This document shows positions 43,780-54,533 of a DNA stretch of 64,000 bases, piece after piece. The notes under the pieces were generated by a model. That model did not search any database and was not told the DNA's origin. It was given only the letters and a program-made list of their open reading frames with translations. Source of the stretch: Primulina eburnea (lineage: Eukaryota; Streptophyta; Magnoliopsida; Lamiales; Gesneriaceae); assembly GCF_022965805.1 (NCBI RefSeq), contig NC_133114.1, positions 7,336,261-7,400,260 of the forward strand, written 5' to 3'. Position 1 is the stretch's first letter. Each line of letters begins with the position of its first letter. The translations under genes were made by a program, and so were the position numbers.

Positions 43780-46206
43780 TTGAGGGGGATTGAGCACCAA
43801 ATTGATTTGGTGCCCGGGAGTGCCTTGCCAAACCGTCCAGCTTATAGGAGCAACCCGGAGGAGACTAAGGAGCTACAACGGCAGGTAAGTGAGCTATTAG
43901 ATAAGGGGTTTGTGCGTGAGTCCATGTCACCTTGTGCGGTGCCCGTTTTACTAGTCCCTAAGAAAGATGGCTCATGGCGTATGTGTGTGGATTGTAGGGC
44001 AATCAATAACATAACCATTAAGTATAGGCATCCCATACCTAGACTAGATGATATGTTAGATGAATTGCATGGGTCTTGCATCTTTAGTAAAATTGACTTA
44101 CGGAGTGGGTATCACCAAATTAGGATGAGAGAAGGTGATGAGTGGAAAACTGCTTTCAAAACTAAATATGGGTTGTATGAGTGGATGGTTATGCCTTTTG
44201 GTTTAACTAATGCACCTAGCACCTTTATGAGGTTAATGAATCATGTCTTGCGTGCACATATAGGTAAATTTGTTGTGGTTTACTTTGATGATATCCTAGT
44301 GTATAGCAAGAATCTTGAAGAGCATGTTCAACACTTGAAACTTGTACTAATCACATTAAGGGCTGAAAATTTGTATGCTAACTTGAAGAAATATGATTTT
44401 TGTACTAGCAAACTTGTCTTCCTTGGTTTTGTGGTAAGCTCACAGGGTATACAAGTTGATGAAGACAAGGTAAGTGCCATTCGAGATTGGCCAACGCCTA
44501 CTAATGTTGGTCAAGTTCGAAGCTTTCATGGTCTTGCAAGCTTCTATAGGAGGTTTGTCAAAGATTTTAGCACATTGGCGGCACCGATGACGGCGGTGAT
44601 CAAGAAGAACGTTCCATTCTATTGGGGCGAGGAGCAAGAGAAGTCCTTTAATATCATTAAGCAAAAGTTGATTAATGCTCCTTTACTTGTCTTACCTGAT
44701 TTTGCTAATACTTTTGAAATTGAATGTGATGCATCAGGTGTAGGTATTGGTGGAGTGTTGATGCAAGGAGGGCGGCCGGTGGCATACTTTAGTGAGAAGC
44801 TCAATGGAGCGGCATTGAACTATCCCATGTATGATAAGGAGTTCTACGCACTTGTGAGGACCCTAGAGACGTGGCAGCACTACTTGAGGCCTAAAGAGTT
44901 TGTGATTCACACGGATCATGAGTCTCTTAAGCACCTTAAGGGGCAACAAAAGCTGAACAAGAGGCATGCTAAGTGGGTGGCCTTCATAGGGACATTCCCC
45001 TACATGATCAAGTATAAGCAAGGTAAGGAAAATGTAGTGGCCGACGCACTATCCCGGAGGTATGTACTTTTCTCTACTTTAGAATCTAAAATATTTGGGT
45101 TTGAACTTGTTAGAGAGTTGTATGTGCTAGATGATGATTTTAAGGAAGTGTTTGAAACTTGTATGCATGGTCCACATGATAAATTTTACTTGCATAAAGG
45201 TTTCTTGTTTAGAGAGGATAGATTGTGCATTCCCAAGTCATCAATTCGTGAATTACTTGTTAGGGAAGCACATGGGGGTGGCCTAATGGGACACTTTGGG
45301 GTGGCTAAGACTTTAAGTGCATTGCATGAACATTTTTATTGGCCACACATGAAGCGTGATGTTGAGCGTATTTGTGAGAAGTGCATAACTTGTAGACAAG
45401 CTAAGTCTAGGACACTACCACATGGATTATATACACCACTTCCCGTCCCTAGTGAACCTTGGGTTGATATCTCTATGGACTTTGTTTTGGGGTTACCTAG
45501 GACAAAGAAGGGGAGGGACTCTATATTTGTGGTTGTAGATAGGTTTTCTAAAATGGCACACTTTATTGCCTGTCACAAGACGGATGATGCATCTAACATT
45601 GCGGACCTATTCTTTAGAGAAGTCGTTAGGCTGCATGGCATGCCTAGGACCATTGTGTCAGACCGTGATGTTAAATTCCTAAGTTACTTTTGGAAAACAC
45701 TGTGGGCTAAACTTGGCACTAAATTACTGTTTTCTACGACCTGTCATCCTCAAACCGATGGTCAAACTGAGGTAGTTAATAGGACGTTAGGAACTTTATT
45801 ACGTGCTATTCTCAAGAAGAACTTAAAGAATTGGGAAAATTGCTTGCCATTTGTTGAATTTGCTTATAATCGTTGTGTGCACTCTACTACTAGCTATTCA
45901 CCATTTGAGATTGTATATGGTTTTAATCCTTTGACTCCGTTGGATTTGATGTCTTTACCTGTGAGTGAAAGGTTAAACTTAGACGGCAAAAAGAAGGCTG
46001 AATTCGTTAGGAGTTTGCATGAGAAGGTAAAAGCTAATATTGAGAAGCGAAATGAGCAATATGCCAAGCAAGCCAACAAAGGGAAAAGGAAGGTGGTATT
46101 CGAGAAGGGCGATTGGGTGTGGCTACACTTGAGGAAGGAGAGGTTTCCGGAGAAGCGACGCTCAAAGCTATTACCTAGGGGCGATGGACCGTTCCAAGTT
46201 CTTTAG
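43780..46206 (+). CDS. R1 Pol: reverse transcriptase, RNase H, integrase
   Basis: 808 residues from the first ATG; the true frame starts further left ([16 protein letters not shown] precedes). RT: D106 ([11 protein letters not shown]), Y168-F-D-D171. RNase H: D317, E354, D379, D422. Integrase: H498/H505 and C535/C538 zinc site, D567 (ISMDF), D628 (VSDRD), E664 (GQTE), D-X35-E. Then a GPFQVL block and a TAG at 46204-46206 that replaces one codon; the frame runs on to about 46340 (YKLDLPGEYNVSSTFNVSDL). All catalytic residues are present, so this ORF is intact over its enzymes although the element is cut by N1. The protein would copy RNA to DNA and integrate it. Confidence 0.92.
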   Translation: MRGIEHQIDLVPGSALPNRPAYRSNPEETKELQRQVSELLDKGFVRESMSPCAVPVLLVPKKDGSWRMCVDCRAINNITIKYRHPIPRLDDMLDELHGSCIFSKIDLRSGYHQIRMREGDEWKTAFKTKYGLYEWMVMPFGLTNAPSTFMRLMNHVLRAHIGKFVVVYFDDILVYSKNLEEHVQHLKLVLITLRAENLYANLKKYDFCTSKLVFLGFVVSSQGIQVDEDKVSAIRDWPTPTNVGQVRSFHGLASFYRRFVKDFSTLAAPMTAVIKKNVPFYWGEEQEKSFNIIKQKLINAPLLVLPDFANTFEIECDASGVGIGGVLMQGGRPVAYFSEKLNGAALNYPMYDKEFYALVRTLETWQHYLRPKEFVIHTDHESLKHLKGQQKLNKRHAKWVAFIGTFPYMIKYKQGKENVVADALSRRYVLFSTLESKIFGFELVRELYVLDDDFKEVFETCMHGPHDKFYLHKGFLFREDRLCIPKSSIRELLVREAHGGGLMGHFGVAKTLSALHEHFYWPHMKRDVERICEKCITCRQAKSRTLPHGLYTPLPVPSEPWVDISMDFVLGLPRTKKGRDSIFVVVDRFSKMAHFIACHKTDDASNIADLFFREVVRLHGMPRTIVSDRDVKFLSYFWKTLWAKLGTKLLFSTTCHPQTDGQTEVVNRTLGTLLRAILKKNLKNWENCLPFVEFAYNRCVHSTTSYSPFEIVYGFNPLTPLDLMSLPVSERLNLDGKKKAEFVRSLHEKVKANIEKRNEQYAKQANKGKRKVVFEKGDWVWLHLRKERFPEKRRSKLLPRGDGPFQVL

Positions 46207-46545
46207 AGGATCAATGACAATGCCTACAAACTCGACTTGCCGGGTGAGTATAATGTTAGCTCTACTTTTAATGTTAGTGACTTGTCGTTGTTTGATGTAG
46301 GTGACGAGCAAGATTTGAGGACAAATCCTTTTCAAGAAGGGAGGATGATGCGAACGTGGACATCCCAAGGAAAGCATGGGATCCTTTGCAGTTGCCGGAG
46401 GGACCAATCACGAGGGGTCGACTAAAGAGATTCAAGGAGGCGCTACAAGGAGTCATGAGTAAGCCTGAAGAGGTCGCGATGCATGGGAGTACGTTTGGAG
46501 GCCAACGGAAAGTCGTTCAAACATTGGTGTTGCTGACCGAGTCTG
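46207..46545 (+). pseudogene. R1 Pol C-terminal tail beyond the stop
   Basis: Readable in two frames: NAYKLDLPGEYNVSSTFNVS, DLSLFDVGDEQDLRTNPFQ, then after a shift DIPRKAWDPLQLPEGPITRG, RLKRFKEALQGVM. This is the conserved post-integrase tail of this group; in CRM elements the tail can run into the LTR. Confidence 0.75.
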
Positions 46546-46570
46546 GACGGACCAGTAAACGGACCTGCAC

Positions 46571-46799
46571 ACGGGGTCCGTGTCCTTCACAAGCTGGGAA
46601 GGGTTTTTACAGTGGCTCCACGGACCTGGAGACGGACCCAGGCACGGGGTCCGTGCCCTTTGAAGTTGGCGAATACAGTGCCTACACGGACCCGTACACG
46701 GAGGTGAGCACGGGGTCCGTGTCCTTTGATCCGGACTGAAGAGTTTTACAGTATGTACACGGACCCGGACACGGAGGTCTGAACGGGGTCCGTGTCCAT
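46571..46799 (+). repeat. 66-73 bp repeats with GGGGTCCGTG motif (R1)
   Basis: ACGGGGTCCGTG recurs at 46571, 46644, 46710 and 46783, each time with an inverted ACACGGACCC or CACGGACCT upstream, so each unit can fold. The position downstream of pol suggests the U3 of R1. Confidence 0.85.
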
Positions 46800-47262
46800 T
46801 GTTTTCTGCGCGATTTTGTTTCCTTCTTTAGAGTTTTACTTTGCTAGGGAACTAGATTTTTGGTATCTTTGATATCTAGACTATATCTTGGACGAATTTT
46901 GAACACAATACACATAATATTTTGAGTTTTATCAACTTTGATAATTTTCTCTCAACTTTTCAAAGCCAAGCTTTGTTAAAATCAAAATCAAACTTATCAA
47001 AGTTTTTAACTTTGTGGCGTTTGTCGATCGTTCTTGTGCAGATTGTCGTAGGCATCGTTCTTCGAAGGTTCGTTCTAATTTTCGATTGTTATTCTCGTGT
47101 TTATTTGTTGCTAAACTCTTGCTAGTTTAGAGGTGAATATCACACCAAACTTGAATCAAAAGATCGGGAAAAACACACGGATCTTAATATCGTAATTGAA
47201 TAGAAGGTGCGATTTATTTTTAATCGTGTTTGCTATTTATTCGTGTCAAGATTCACGTCACA
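46800..47262 (+). repeat. Probable rest of the R1 3' LTR
   Basis: AT-rich noncoding sequence between the R1 repeats and P1. It ends GTGTCAAGATTCACGTCACAACA, abbreviated CACGTCACAACA at the border. I could not fix the LTR start, so the boundary with pol is open. A 47160-47175 gggaaaaacacacgg block resembles U5 sequence. Confidence 0.5.
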
Positions 47263-49328
47263 ACATTTACAAGAATGAATGTTTAATTGGTACTTGAGAA
47301 CTTGAAAACGATCTCTATAACTTAAAATTGAAAGATATTCCATTAAATGTCCATTCAAAAGGCAGACACCATATGAGATATGGATGGGTAAGCCTCCCAA
47401 ATATTCTTATCTTAGAATATGGGGGTGTCCTGCTTATGAAGCAGGTAGTTGGAGATAAATTGGATAGTCGATCCATTTTATGGTACTTTGTGGAATATCC
47501 AATGAATTAAGTTGGATATTATTTCTATCATCCCCAAGAAACAAAAGTGTTTGTTTCTAGGAATGCAACCTTTTTGGAAAGGGAATTTCTATTGGATAGA
47601 AAATGAGAGATGATAGAACTCGAAGATGTTCGAGAAACACCCACAATTATAGAACCCACACCCGAAGAGCCAAGTGAGGAGATACAAGCTCCTAAAAGAT
47701 CCGAGAAAGTCTCGAGACCACCTATGAGGTATGGTCTGCTTCTTGAAGAGGGCCATGATGAGCCTAACCATGGATGTGATCCAAGGACCATCAAGGAAGC
47801 GTTATCTGATGCCGATTCATCCAAATGGCTTGAAGCTATGGAATCTGAGTTGAATTCCATGCATTCGAACCAAGTGTGGGATCTTATAGATCCACCTGAG
47901 GGAACGGTTCCCATAGGGACTTGGGGCGGATGGGAAGGTATTGACCTTCAAGGTGCGATTGGTGGCAAAAGGATATACTCAAAGACAAGGAGTTGACTTT
48001 GAGGAAACCTTTTCTCCAGTTGCAATGTTCAAGTCCATAAGGATATTGCTAGCCATAGCTGCATGGTATGACTATGAGATATGGCAGATGGATGTTAAGA
48101 CAGCCTTTTCTAATGAGGATATTAAGGAAGAAATTTACATGTCTCAACCCAAAGGGTTTACATCTGTCGGAAGTGAGCATATGGTATGCAAACTTCAGAG
48201 ATCTATTTATGGTCTAAAACAGGCATCTACGAGTTGGAACCTCAGATTCGATAGTACAATCAAAGAGTTGATTTACTAAGAATCCTGAGGAACCCTGTGT
48301 GTATAAGAAGGTCAGTGGGAGTGTTGTGACATTCGTGGTGCTTTATGTTGATGACATTCTACTCATTGGGAATGATGTAGGAATGTTGCAATCAACTAAG
48401 ATATGGTTAGCGAGTAAGTTCTCGATGCAGGACTTGGGTGAAGCATCTTTTGTATTGTGATACAGATCTATAGAGATAGATCGAAAAGATTGCTTGGTCT
48501 CACCCAGTCCACATACATTGATATCATCGTGAAGCGGTTCTCGATGGATAAGTCCAAGAGAGGACATCTACCAATATGTCATGGCGTGTCCCTATCCAAG
48601 TCTGTCTTTCAAGACTGATGCAGAGATAGCGGCGATGACAAAGCATTCCTTATGCATCTACGATTGGTAGCATCATGTATGGGATGATATCTACACGTCC
48701 TGACGTGGCTTTTGCACTAAGTGTAGTGAGTAGATATCAATCGAACCCTGGTCTTCCACACTGGATAGCTAGTGCAAGACATGCTCAAGTAGTTGAGAAG
48801 GACCAATAAATTGTTCTTGGTCTATGGGGTGGAGAACTGAAATTGGAAGGCTATACCGACTCTAGCTTCCAAGGCGATATCGATGACTCGAAGTCAACCT
48901 CTAGGTTTGTATTCATGCTCTATGGTGCTGCTGTCTCTTGGAAGAGTTCCAAGCAAGACAATACTGCGGATTCCAGCACAGAGGCCGAATACATTGCTGC
49001 ATCAGATGCAGCAAGGGAGGCTGTTTGGATAAGGAATTTTGTCCAAGAGTTGGACGTCATTCCTAATTGAGTTGCCCCTATCCCAGTGTCGTGTGACAAC
49101 ACGGGAGCTTTAGCTCAAGCAAAGGAGCCTAGGTCTCATCAGAAGTCCAAACATGTATTGAGAAAGTACCACATCCTCGGAGAGATTGTGGAAAGAGGAG
49201 AGGTGTCTTTTGACATAGTCGGCACCGCAGATAATGTTGTTGATCCACTAGCTAAGCCTTTACCTGGACCATTATTCGAGATGCATCGCGAATCAATGGG
49301 TTTGAAGCATATGGGTAGTTGGCTCTAG
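47262..49328 (+). pseudogene. P1 copia pol remnant (pre-integrase end, RT, RNase H)
   Basis: Starts in the pre-integrase domain and jumps at about 47360-47372 from mid-polyprotein to the post-core YEIWMG block, so the zinc finger and catalytic core of integrase are missing. Then an RT entry (47610-47940: EALSDADSSKWLEAMESEL, VWDLIDPPEG), VRLVAKGYTQRQGVDFEETF, and DVKTAFSNEDIKEEIYMSQP (first catalytic Asp), GLKQASTSWN, a frame break with TAA at 48277, YVDDILLIGND at about 48347, a TGA at 48458, and RNase H ([42 protein letters not shown]). The integrase gap, the TAA and the TGA are shared with P2. Confidence 0.88.
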
Positions 49329-49331
49329 TGC

Positions 49332-49342
49332 AAGTGGGAGAT
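49332..49342 (+). other. Polypurine tract (P1)
   Basis: AAGTGGGAGAT directly before the LTR start TGTTAGAG. Confidence 0.85.
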
Positions 49343-50169
49343 TGTTAGAGTTGGTGCCCGTCGAGCCAAGTGTTGGCCGAGTGTTCACAATGAAACTCTA
49401 TGTATAAGCAATCTTTATTTTAGTAATATTTGAAATTATTATTTTGGCACATCTTTATCTGTATACCCATGCTAGCTGCATAGATAAAGCCCTTGAATAT
49501 ACAAATAGTAGAAAGAATATGAGATGCTCATGTGATGAGTATCATGAAACTCATATTTGTAATACTGTATATTCTAAACGGTTCCTAGTCGATTCAGCCG
49601 CCACTAAGAAGGATATAGGCCGCTCGAGTTAGAGACTAGTATCTGCGATGTGAGTACCATGTTTCATTATTTGGGGACTTTTTGATGTCCGAGCATGCAG
49701 ATAGGTGCTCCGGGTAGAGTGCGCTGAACAACCCTCCATTAAAGGACTTTCCAAGTGGTTCTCACTTATCGAGTGGAAACGTCCTAGTTTATGGTTGTAC
49801 ACCATTAGTCCTTATGACCCGGGACAACATTGAGACTCTATGTGCTAGCATTTCACTTTAACTTGTTTACCGACTCTTATGGGGTCATCAGGTGGCAAGG
49901 TTGGGTGTCATGTCGAAACATATAGGAGTCGATGCATTGTAGTCGGGGATTCACCGCTTACCTTCGGGTATGGATATCCTATGTGTTATCATGTGTATGT
50001 AGGTTGAAATCTCTGGCTAGAGTATGGTTGTAATTATGAAAGGGGTTTCATAGACTACACCATCGATGCAACTACGACATGACACATAGTATCGATTCAT
50101 GGACAACTCTCGATAAACCAATGGTTGTCGAATCGATCGGGATATATGAGTTGAAGGGACCGTACTGTA
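49343..50169 (+). repeat. 3' LTR of P1, truncated (827 bp)
   Basis: Begins TGTTAGAGTTGGTGCCCGTCG, abbreviated TGTTAGAGTTGGTGCC, and matches the start of the P2 LTRs. It breaks at the T2 insertion; the rest should reappear to the right of the window. Confidence 0.9.
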
Positions 50170-52156
50170 TGTGGGGACCCGGGCTCTAATTCTTTTTCTT
50201 GGGATTAAATGGATCGTTAACATAAAACGTGGGTCAAATTTTCGCTTTTTAACATTCAATCAAATGTTACTAACTAGGCATAAAACATGTCTCTATTTTA
50301 TTACATCAGCATAATATACAAACATAGGATACAACATTTCTTGTTTTAATCCATCCTCTATAAACTAGTAGTGAAGTACAGTACAAGATAAAAGTAATTC
50401 TACTAGTCCATCTGCTAGGCCCGTGATCACCACGCTATGTCCATCGCTCATCTCTGTCGTGACCCAGATCCTGCCCCACCTGTTGTTATGCACACATACA
50501 GACATAACAACAGCCGGAAAACCGGTGAGAACAAATACCAGTATAAACATGTATACATGCAGTAAAACAATCTAAAACATGAAACATGCTAATATGAATG
50601 TCATTCATATATAATCATGCAATGCGAGTCTAATCATGTCTAGATGCGACTCGACTAGAACTCTAGGGATCCCGTTGTGAATAAGACGTCACTGACTGTC
50701 ACCTACCCTACCAATCGTGGTGCTGTACGTCTTATTCCTAGATTTCGGCCTGATCTGTATCCACGTCTACAAAGGGGCGGTGATCTTCCCCTAAGCTGAG
50801 ATATCGCCGAACATCTAGTAGTCTGCCTGATCTCCAGACTGCCCTATCTTAATGCATGAATACAAAATCTGTAAACAAGCATAATGCAATGCTACATGAT
50901 CTGTAAACAAAGCATAGCAAGATCTGCATACAAGTTCTATAAACAAATCTATAAACAATCATAATCATATCTAGATATAAACAATAAAACAAGTATGTGA
51001 TTTTGGTTGGGAAACTCAAATGTAATCTCATTTGAGTCGTGATTCCCCAAACAAAACATGTACTATACCTTTCGTCGCACAATCGCTGTCACGGTCGCCA
51101 AACTGAATCTGAAATGGAAATGTTGATATACAATCTATCAATCTCTAATCTAAATCAACACATATCCAAGTCACTACGTGATCTTGATACAATTTGACGG
51201 CATAACGACGTAATTCTTGATACCGGTCAATTCAAATCTCAACAGATATCAACACTATCTCATTCTCAATCATTCTCATTCATAATCCACTACAATATCC
51301 ATCCAAAACACAATAATTCTGCCCCAATAATTCATAAACCATACTGAAATTCATAGGAAATGCATATGATATCATTTCTTTGATCCGTTTGCGAATATAT
51401 CATGTTCAATATGTCAAGAACACAATATAACTATCATATTACAATTTCCCCAACATCACAATCTCAAATCATATAGAAACTGAGTAAAACTTACGTCACC
51501 TTGTAGCTAATACGGAGGGGAGTTCAAAACCGAAGTCGGATTCAAATTTGGTTGGTTGGATTCTTCAAAATCTTAACTTAAGAACATAAGGAAGAGGCTT
51601 TCTCCTTTCCGAAGTTTCCCTCGGCTCTTGCTGATAATGAAGAGAGAATCACACATTCCTTTATATACTTTGCATGGCCAAGCACACATGGCTAATCCTT
51701 TGCATTACACGTCTCGCGCATATGCGCGGCATTACTCGCGCATGTGCGCGAGACCTACTGTCTCGGCAGATTTAACACTCGCGCATAGGCGCCACTAAAC
51801 TTGCGCATATGCGCCAATGTTTCTGGACGCTCCGCGCATATGCGCCACTACTCTCGCGCATATGCGCCAATGTTTCTGGACGCTCCGCGCATATGCGCCA
51901 CTACTCTTGCGCATATGCGCCAATGTTTCTGGACGCTCCGCGCATATGCGCGCATTGTCTCGCGCATGTGCGCCGAGGCTACTGGAATTTACGCGCATGT
52001 GCGCGCATATCTTCGCGCATGTGCGCTGGAGTTTCGACTCTTCTCATTTCTTTTGTACATTTTGCCTCCTTTTTAAATTCAATAAAATACATCTACAATC
52101 ATCTTAATTATTAACAAATCCGTCTCATTATGATAACTAAATCTTCGAGCCTTACA
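50170..52156 (-). repeat. 3' LTR of T2 (1987 bp)
   Basis: On the + strand starts TGTGGGGACCCGGGC and ends CGAGCCTTACA, followed by the reverse polypurine tract TTTCTCCCCCTCTAA (52157-52171). Candidate intron 50480-51494 (reverse; donor GTAAGT, acceptor AACAG). Hairpin GAATAAGACGT/ACGTCTTATTC at about 50680-50738. TATA box reverse TATATAAA at 51660-51667. Confidence 0.92.
51713..52030 (-). promoter_or_regulatory. U3 cluster of GCGCATATGCGC palindromes with 53-bp repeats (T2)
   Basis: Twelve GCGCATATGCGC, GCGCATGTGCGC or close variants lie upstream of the TATA box on the element's strand. The middle part is a tandem 53-bp repeat, the CCAATGTTTCTGG block recurring at 51814, 51867 and 51920. N3 carries the same 12-mer in six copies. 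The repetitive His-Met-Arg/Ala-Tyr-Ala peptides seen in open frames here are by-products of the palindrome. Confidence 0.8.
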
Positions 52157-52256
52157 TTTCTCCCCCTCTAAGAAATGATTTCGACCTCGAAATTGTAGAT
52201 GATAAATTCAAGTACATACAAAATGCAATACAAGCAAAATTTCATAACTACGTACA

Positions 52257-54533
52257 TCATGTAAATAACTCGGGATATCTTTGTCTCATGATTGTCTCTG
52301 TCTCCCAAGTCGCTTCCTCGATACCATGACGACTCCACTGAACTTTCACAAGTGGAATATTCTTCGTTCTGAGTTGCTTGTCTTTCCTATCAAGAATCTG
52401 TATCGGTTGTTCCACGTAGCTTAAAGTCTGATCAAGCTCAGCTTCGTCAGGCTGAATGACATGAGAAATATCAGGCATGTATTTACGCAACATCGATACA
52501 TGAAAGACGTCATGTATCCCAGATAGAGAAGGAGGAAGTGAAAGTCGATAAGCTCGATCGCCAATCTTCTCAAGAATCTCGTAAGGACCAATGTATCCAG
52601 GGGACAGCTTCCCACGCTTACCAAATCTGACAACGCCTCTGAATGGGGAAATCTTTAAGAATACTCTATCTCCTGCCTCAAATACTAACGGTCTACGTCT
52701 GATATTGGCGTACTTTGCTTGTCGATCTTGTGCTATCTTCATTTTCTTCTGAATGACTTTCACCTTCTCCGTCATGTCACGAATCATATCTGGCCCAAGT
52801 TCTGGTACCTCTGCAACGTCATCCCAGTACAGCGGAAATCTGCACTTCTTACCATATAAAGCTTCAAACGGTGCCATCTCAATGCTCGTCTGGTAGCTAT
52901 TGTTGTAAGAGAATTCGCAAAGAGGTAGAGAATCTTGCCAACCAATGCCAAAATCTAGCACAACGGCCCTCAACATATCCTCTAGAGTCTAGATAGTCCG
53001 TTCTGACTGTCCGTCTGTCTGAGGATGATAAGCAGTACTCAGGTGTAATGTCGTACCTAGAGCCTGCTGTAAGCTGTGCCAAAAGTGAGAAGTGAATCGT
53101 GGATCACGATCTGATACGATAGACTTCGGCACTCCATGCAACCTGACTACCTTTCGAATATATATCTCCGCCATCTGATCTTGTCTATACGTCATTTTGT
53201 ACGGAATGAAGCACGCAGATTTGGTCAGTCTGTCAATAATGACCCAAATCGCATGGCAGCCTCTGGATGATCGAGGTAACTTCGTCACGAAATCCATGGA
53301 AATGTGATCCCATTTCCATTCTGGAATGGCTAAGCTTTGAAGTAAACCTCCGGGTTTCTTTCTTTCAGCTTTCACCTATTGGCAATTTAAACATTTAGAC
53401 ACAAATTCGGCAATGTCTGACTTCATTTGCTTCCACCAGAACTGTGTCTTCAAGTCATTGTACATCTTCCTGCCACCAGGATGAATGCTGAACCGACTAC
53501 AATGTGCCTCTGTCAGAATCTGCTGTCTCAAATCTGCAACATCTGGCACAACTAGACGGTTATTCACGTACAACACATGATCTCGTACCTGATATTCTGA
53601 TACATGCCCTGATCTGACCATTTGGATCGATTTCTGCACATTCTGATCTGTTCTTTGTGCTTCCTTGATCCTCATAATCAAATTGGGCTCAACTTGGATC
53701 GTAAAAAGTCGTAGTGGCTTACTATCTGTATCAAATTCTAATCCAGATGTACAACAATTTTCAACTAACTTGCTAACACCTATCGTCGATAAGGACAAAG
53801 AACATACCTTACGACTCAAGGCATCTGCTGCTGCATTTGACTTCCCTGGATAATATTTGATTTCACAGTCAAAGTCTTTCAGAAGATCTAGCCATCTACG
53901 CTGCCTCATATTCAGTTCTGATTGAGAAAATAGGTACTTTAAGCTCTTATGATCGGAAAATATCTCAAATTTTTCGCCGTAGAGATAATGACGCCAAATC
54001 TTTAATGCAAATACGATAGCCGCCAATTCCAGATCATGAATGGGGTATCGGATCTCGTGTGGCTTCAATTGTCTCGAGGCGCCACATGACCTCGCTGCAT
54101 AAGAACACATCCCAAACCTCTATGAGAAGCATCACAATAGACAACGAAATCACCCGTACCTGAAGGTATTGTCAACACTGGAGCACTAGTTAGCCTTTTC
54201 TTCAGTTCTAGGAAGCTAGCCTCGCACTCCTCTGACCAAACAAATGGTGCATTCTTATGCGTCAATTGAGTTATTGGCTTGGCAATACTGGAGAAATCTT
54301 TGATAAATCTTCTGTAGTATCCGGCTAAGCCCATGAAACTGCGTATTTCTGGTACAGAAGTCGGTCTCGACCAACTGATCACAGCTTCCACTTTACTTGG
54401 ATCTACAGAAATACCATCTCCAGAAATGATATGCCCCAAAAATACAACTCGATTCAACCAAAACTCACACTTTGACGATTTAGCATACAGTCGCTCGTTT
54501 CTCAACGTCTGCAAAACAATTCTGAGATGCTCT
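52257..54533 (-). pseudogene. T2 pol: RT end, RNase H, integrase, chromodomain
   Basis: From right to left: RT after the catalytic box (54514 down: [46 protein letters not shown]), RNase H ([19 protein letters not shown], a small deletion near 54085 shifts the frame, then [30 protein letters not shown]), integrase zinc site ([14 protein letters not shown]), a TAG at 53376, core ([16 protein letters not shown] with catalytic Asp, [17 protein letters not shown] with catalytic Glu), a TAG at 52989, then GPYEILEKIGDRAYRL and a chromodomain-like end (KNIPLVKVQW, EEATWETE, YPELFT). Both TAGs stand where Gln codons are expected. P2 interrupts RT at 54533. Three point lesions plus the insertion make it inactive, but domain order is complete. 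Confidence 0.9.

Larger units (their letters stand above)
43071..47262 (+). mobile_element. R1: Ty3/gypsy element, CRM-like, interrupted by N1
   Basis: Protease remnant, long pol ORF, then a 3' noncoding region. N1 separates it from its 5' half, which must lie left of the window. The right border is near 47258-47266, where copia sequence (P1) resumes: P1 'caacatttacaag' matches P2 at about 58671-58683 reverse. The RT/IN wording ([53 protein letters not shown]) is typical of the CRM side of the chromoviruses, but clade is not certain. Confidence 0.82.
47262..50169 (+). mobile_element. P1: Ty1/copia element, right part
   Basis: Pol remnants, polypurine tract and the first 827 bp of a 3' LTR, all closely related to P2. 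Its left half should lie left of the window, beyond R1. Its LTR is cut at 50169 by T2 after ctgta (50165-50169). Confidence 0.88.

Noticed and set aside
49444..49632. 62-residue ORF repeated in reverse at 56312-56500 and 63424-63612
   Set aside because: It lies in the P1/P2 LTRs; recurrence is due to LTR copies. Too short and without domain to call a gene.
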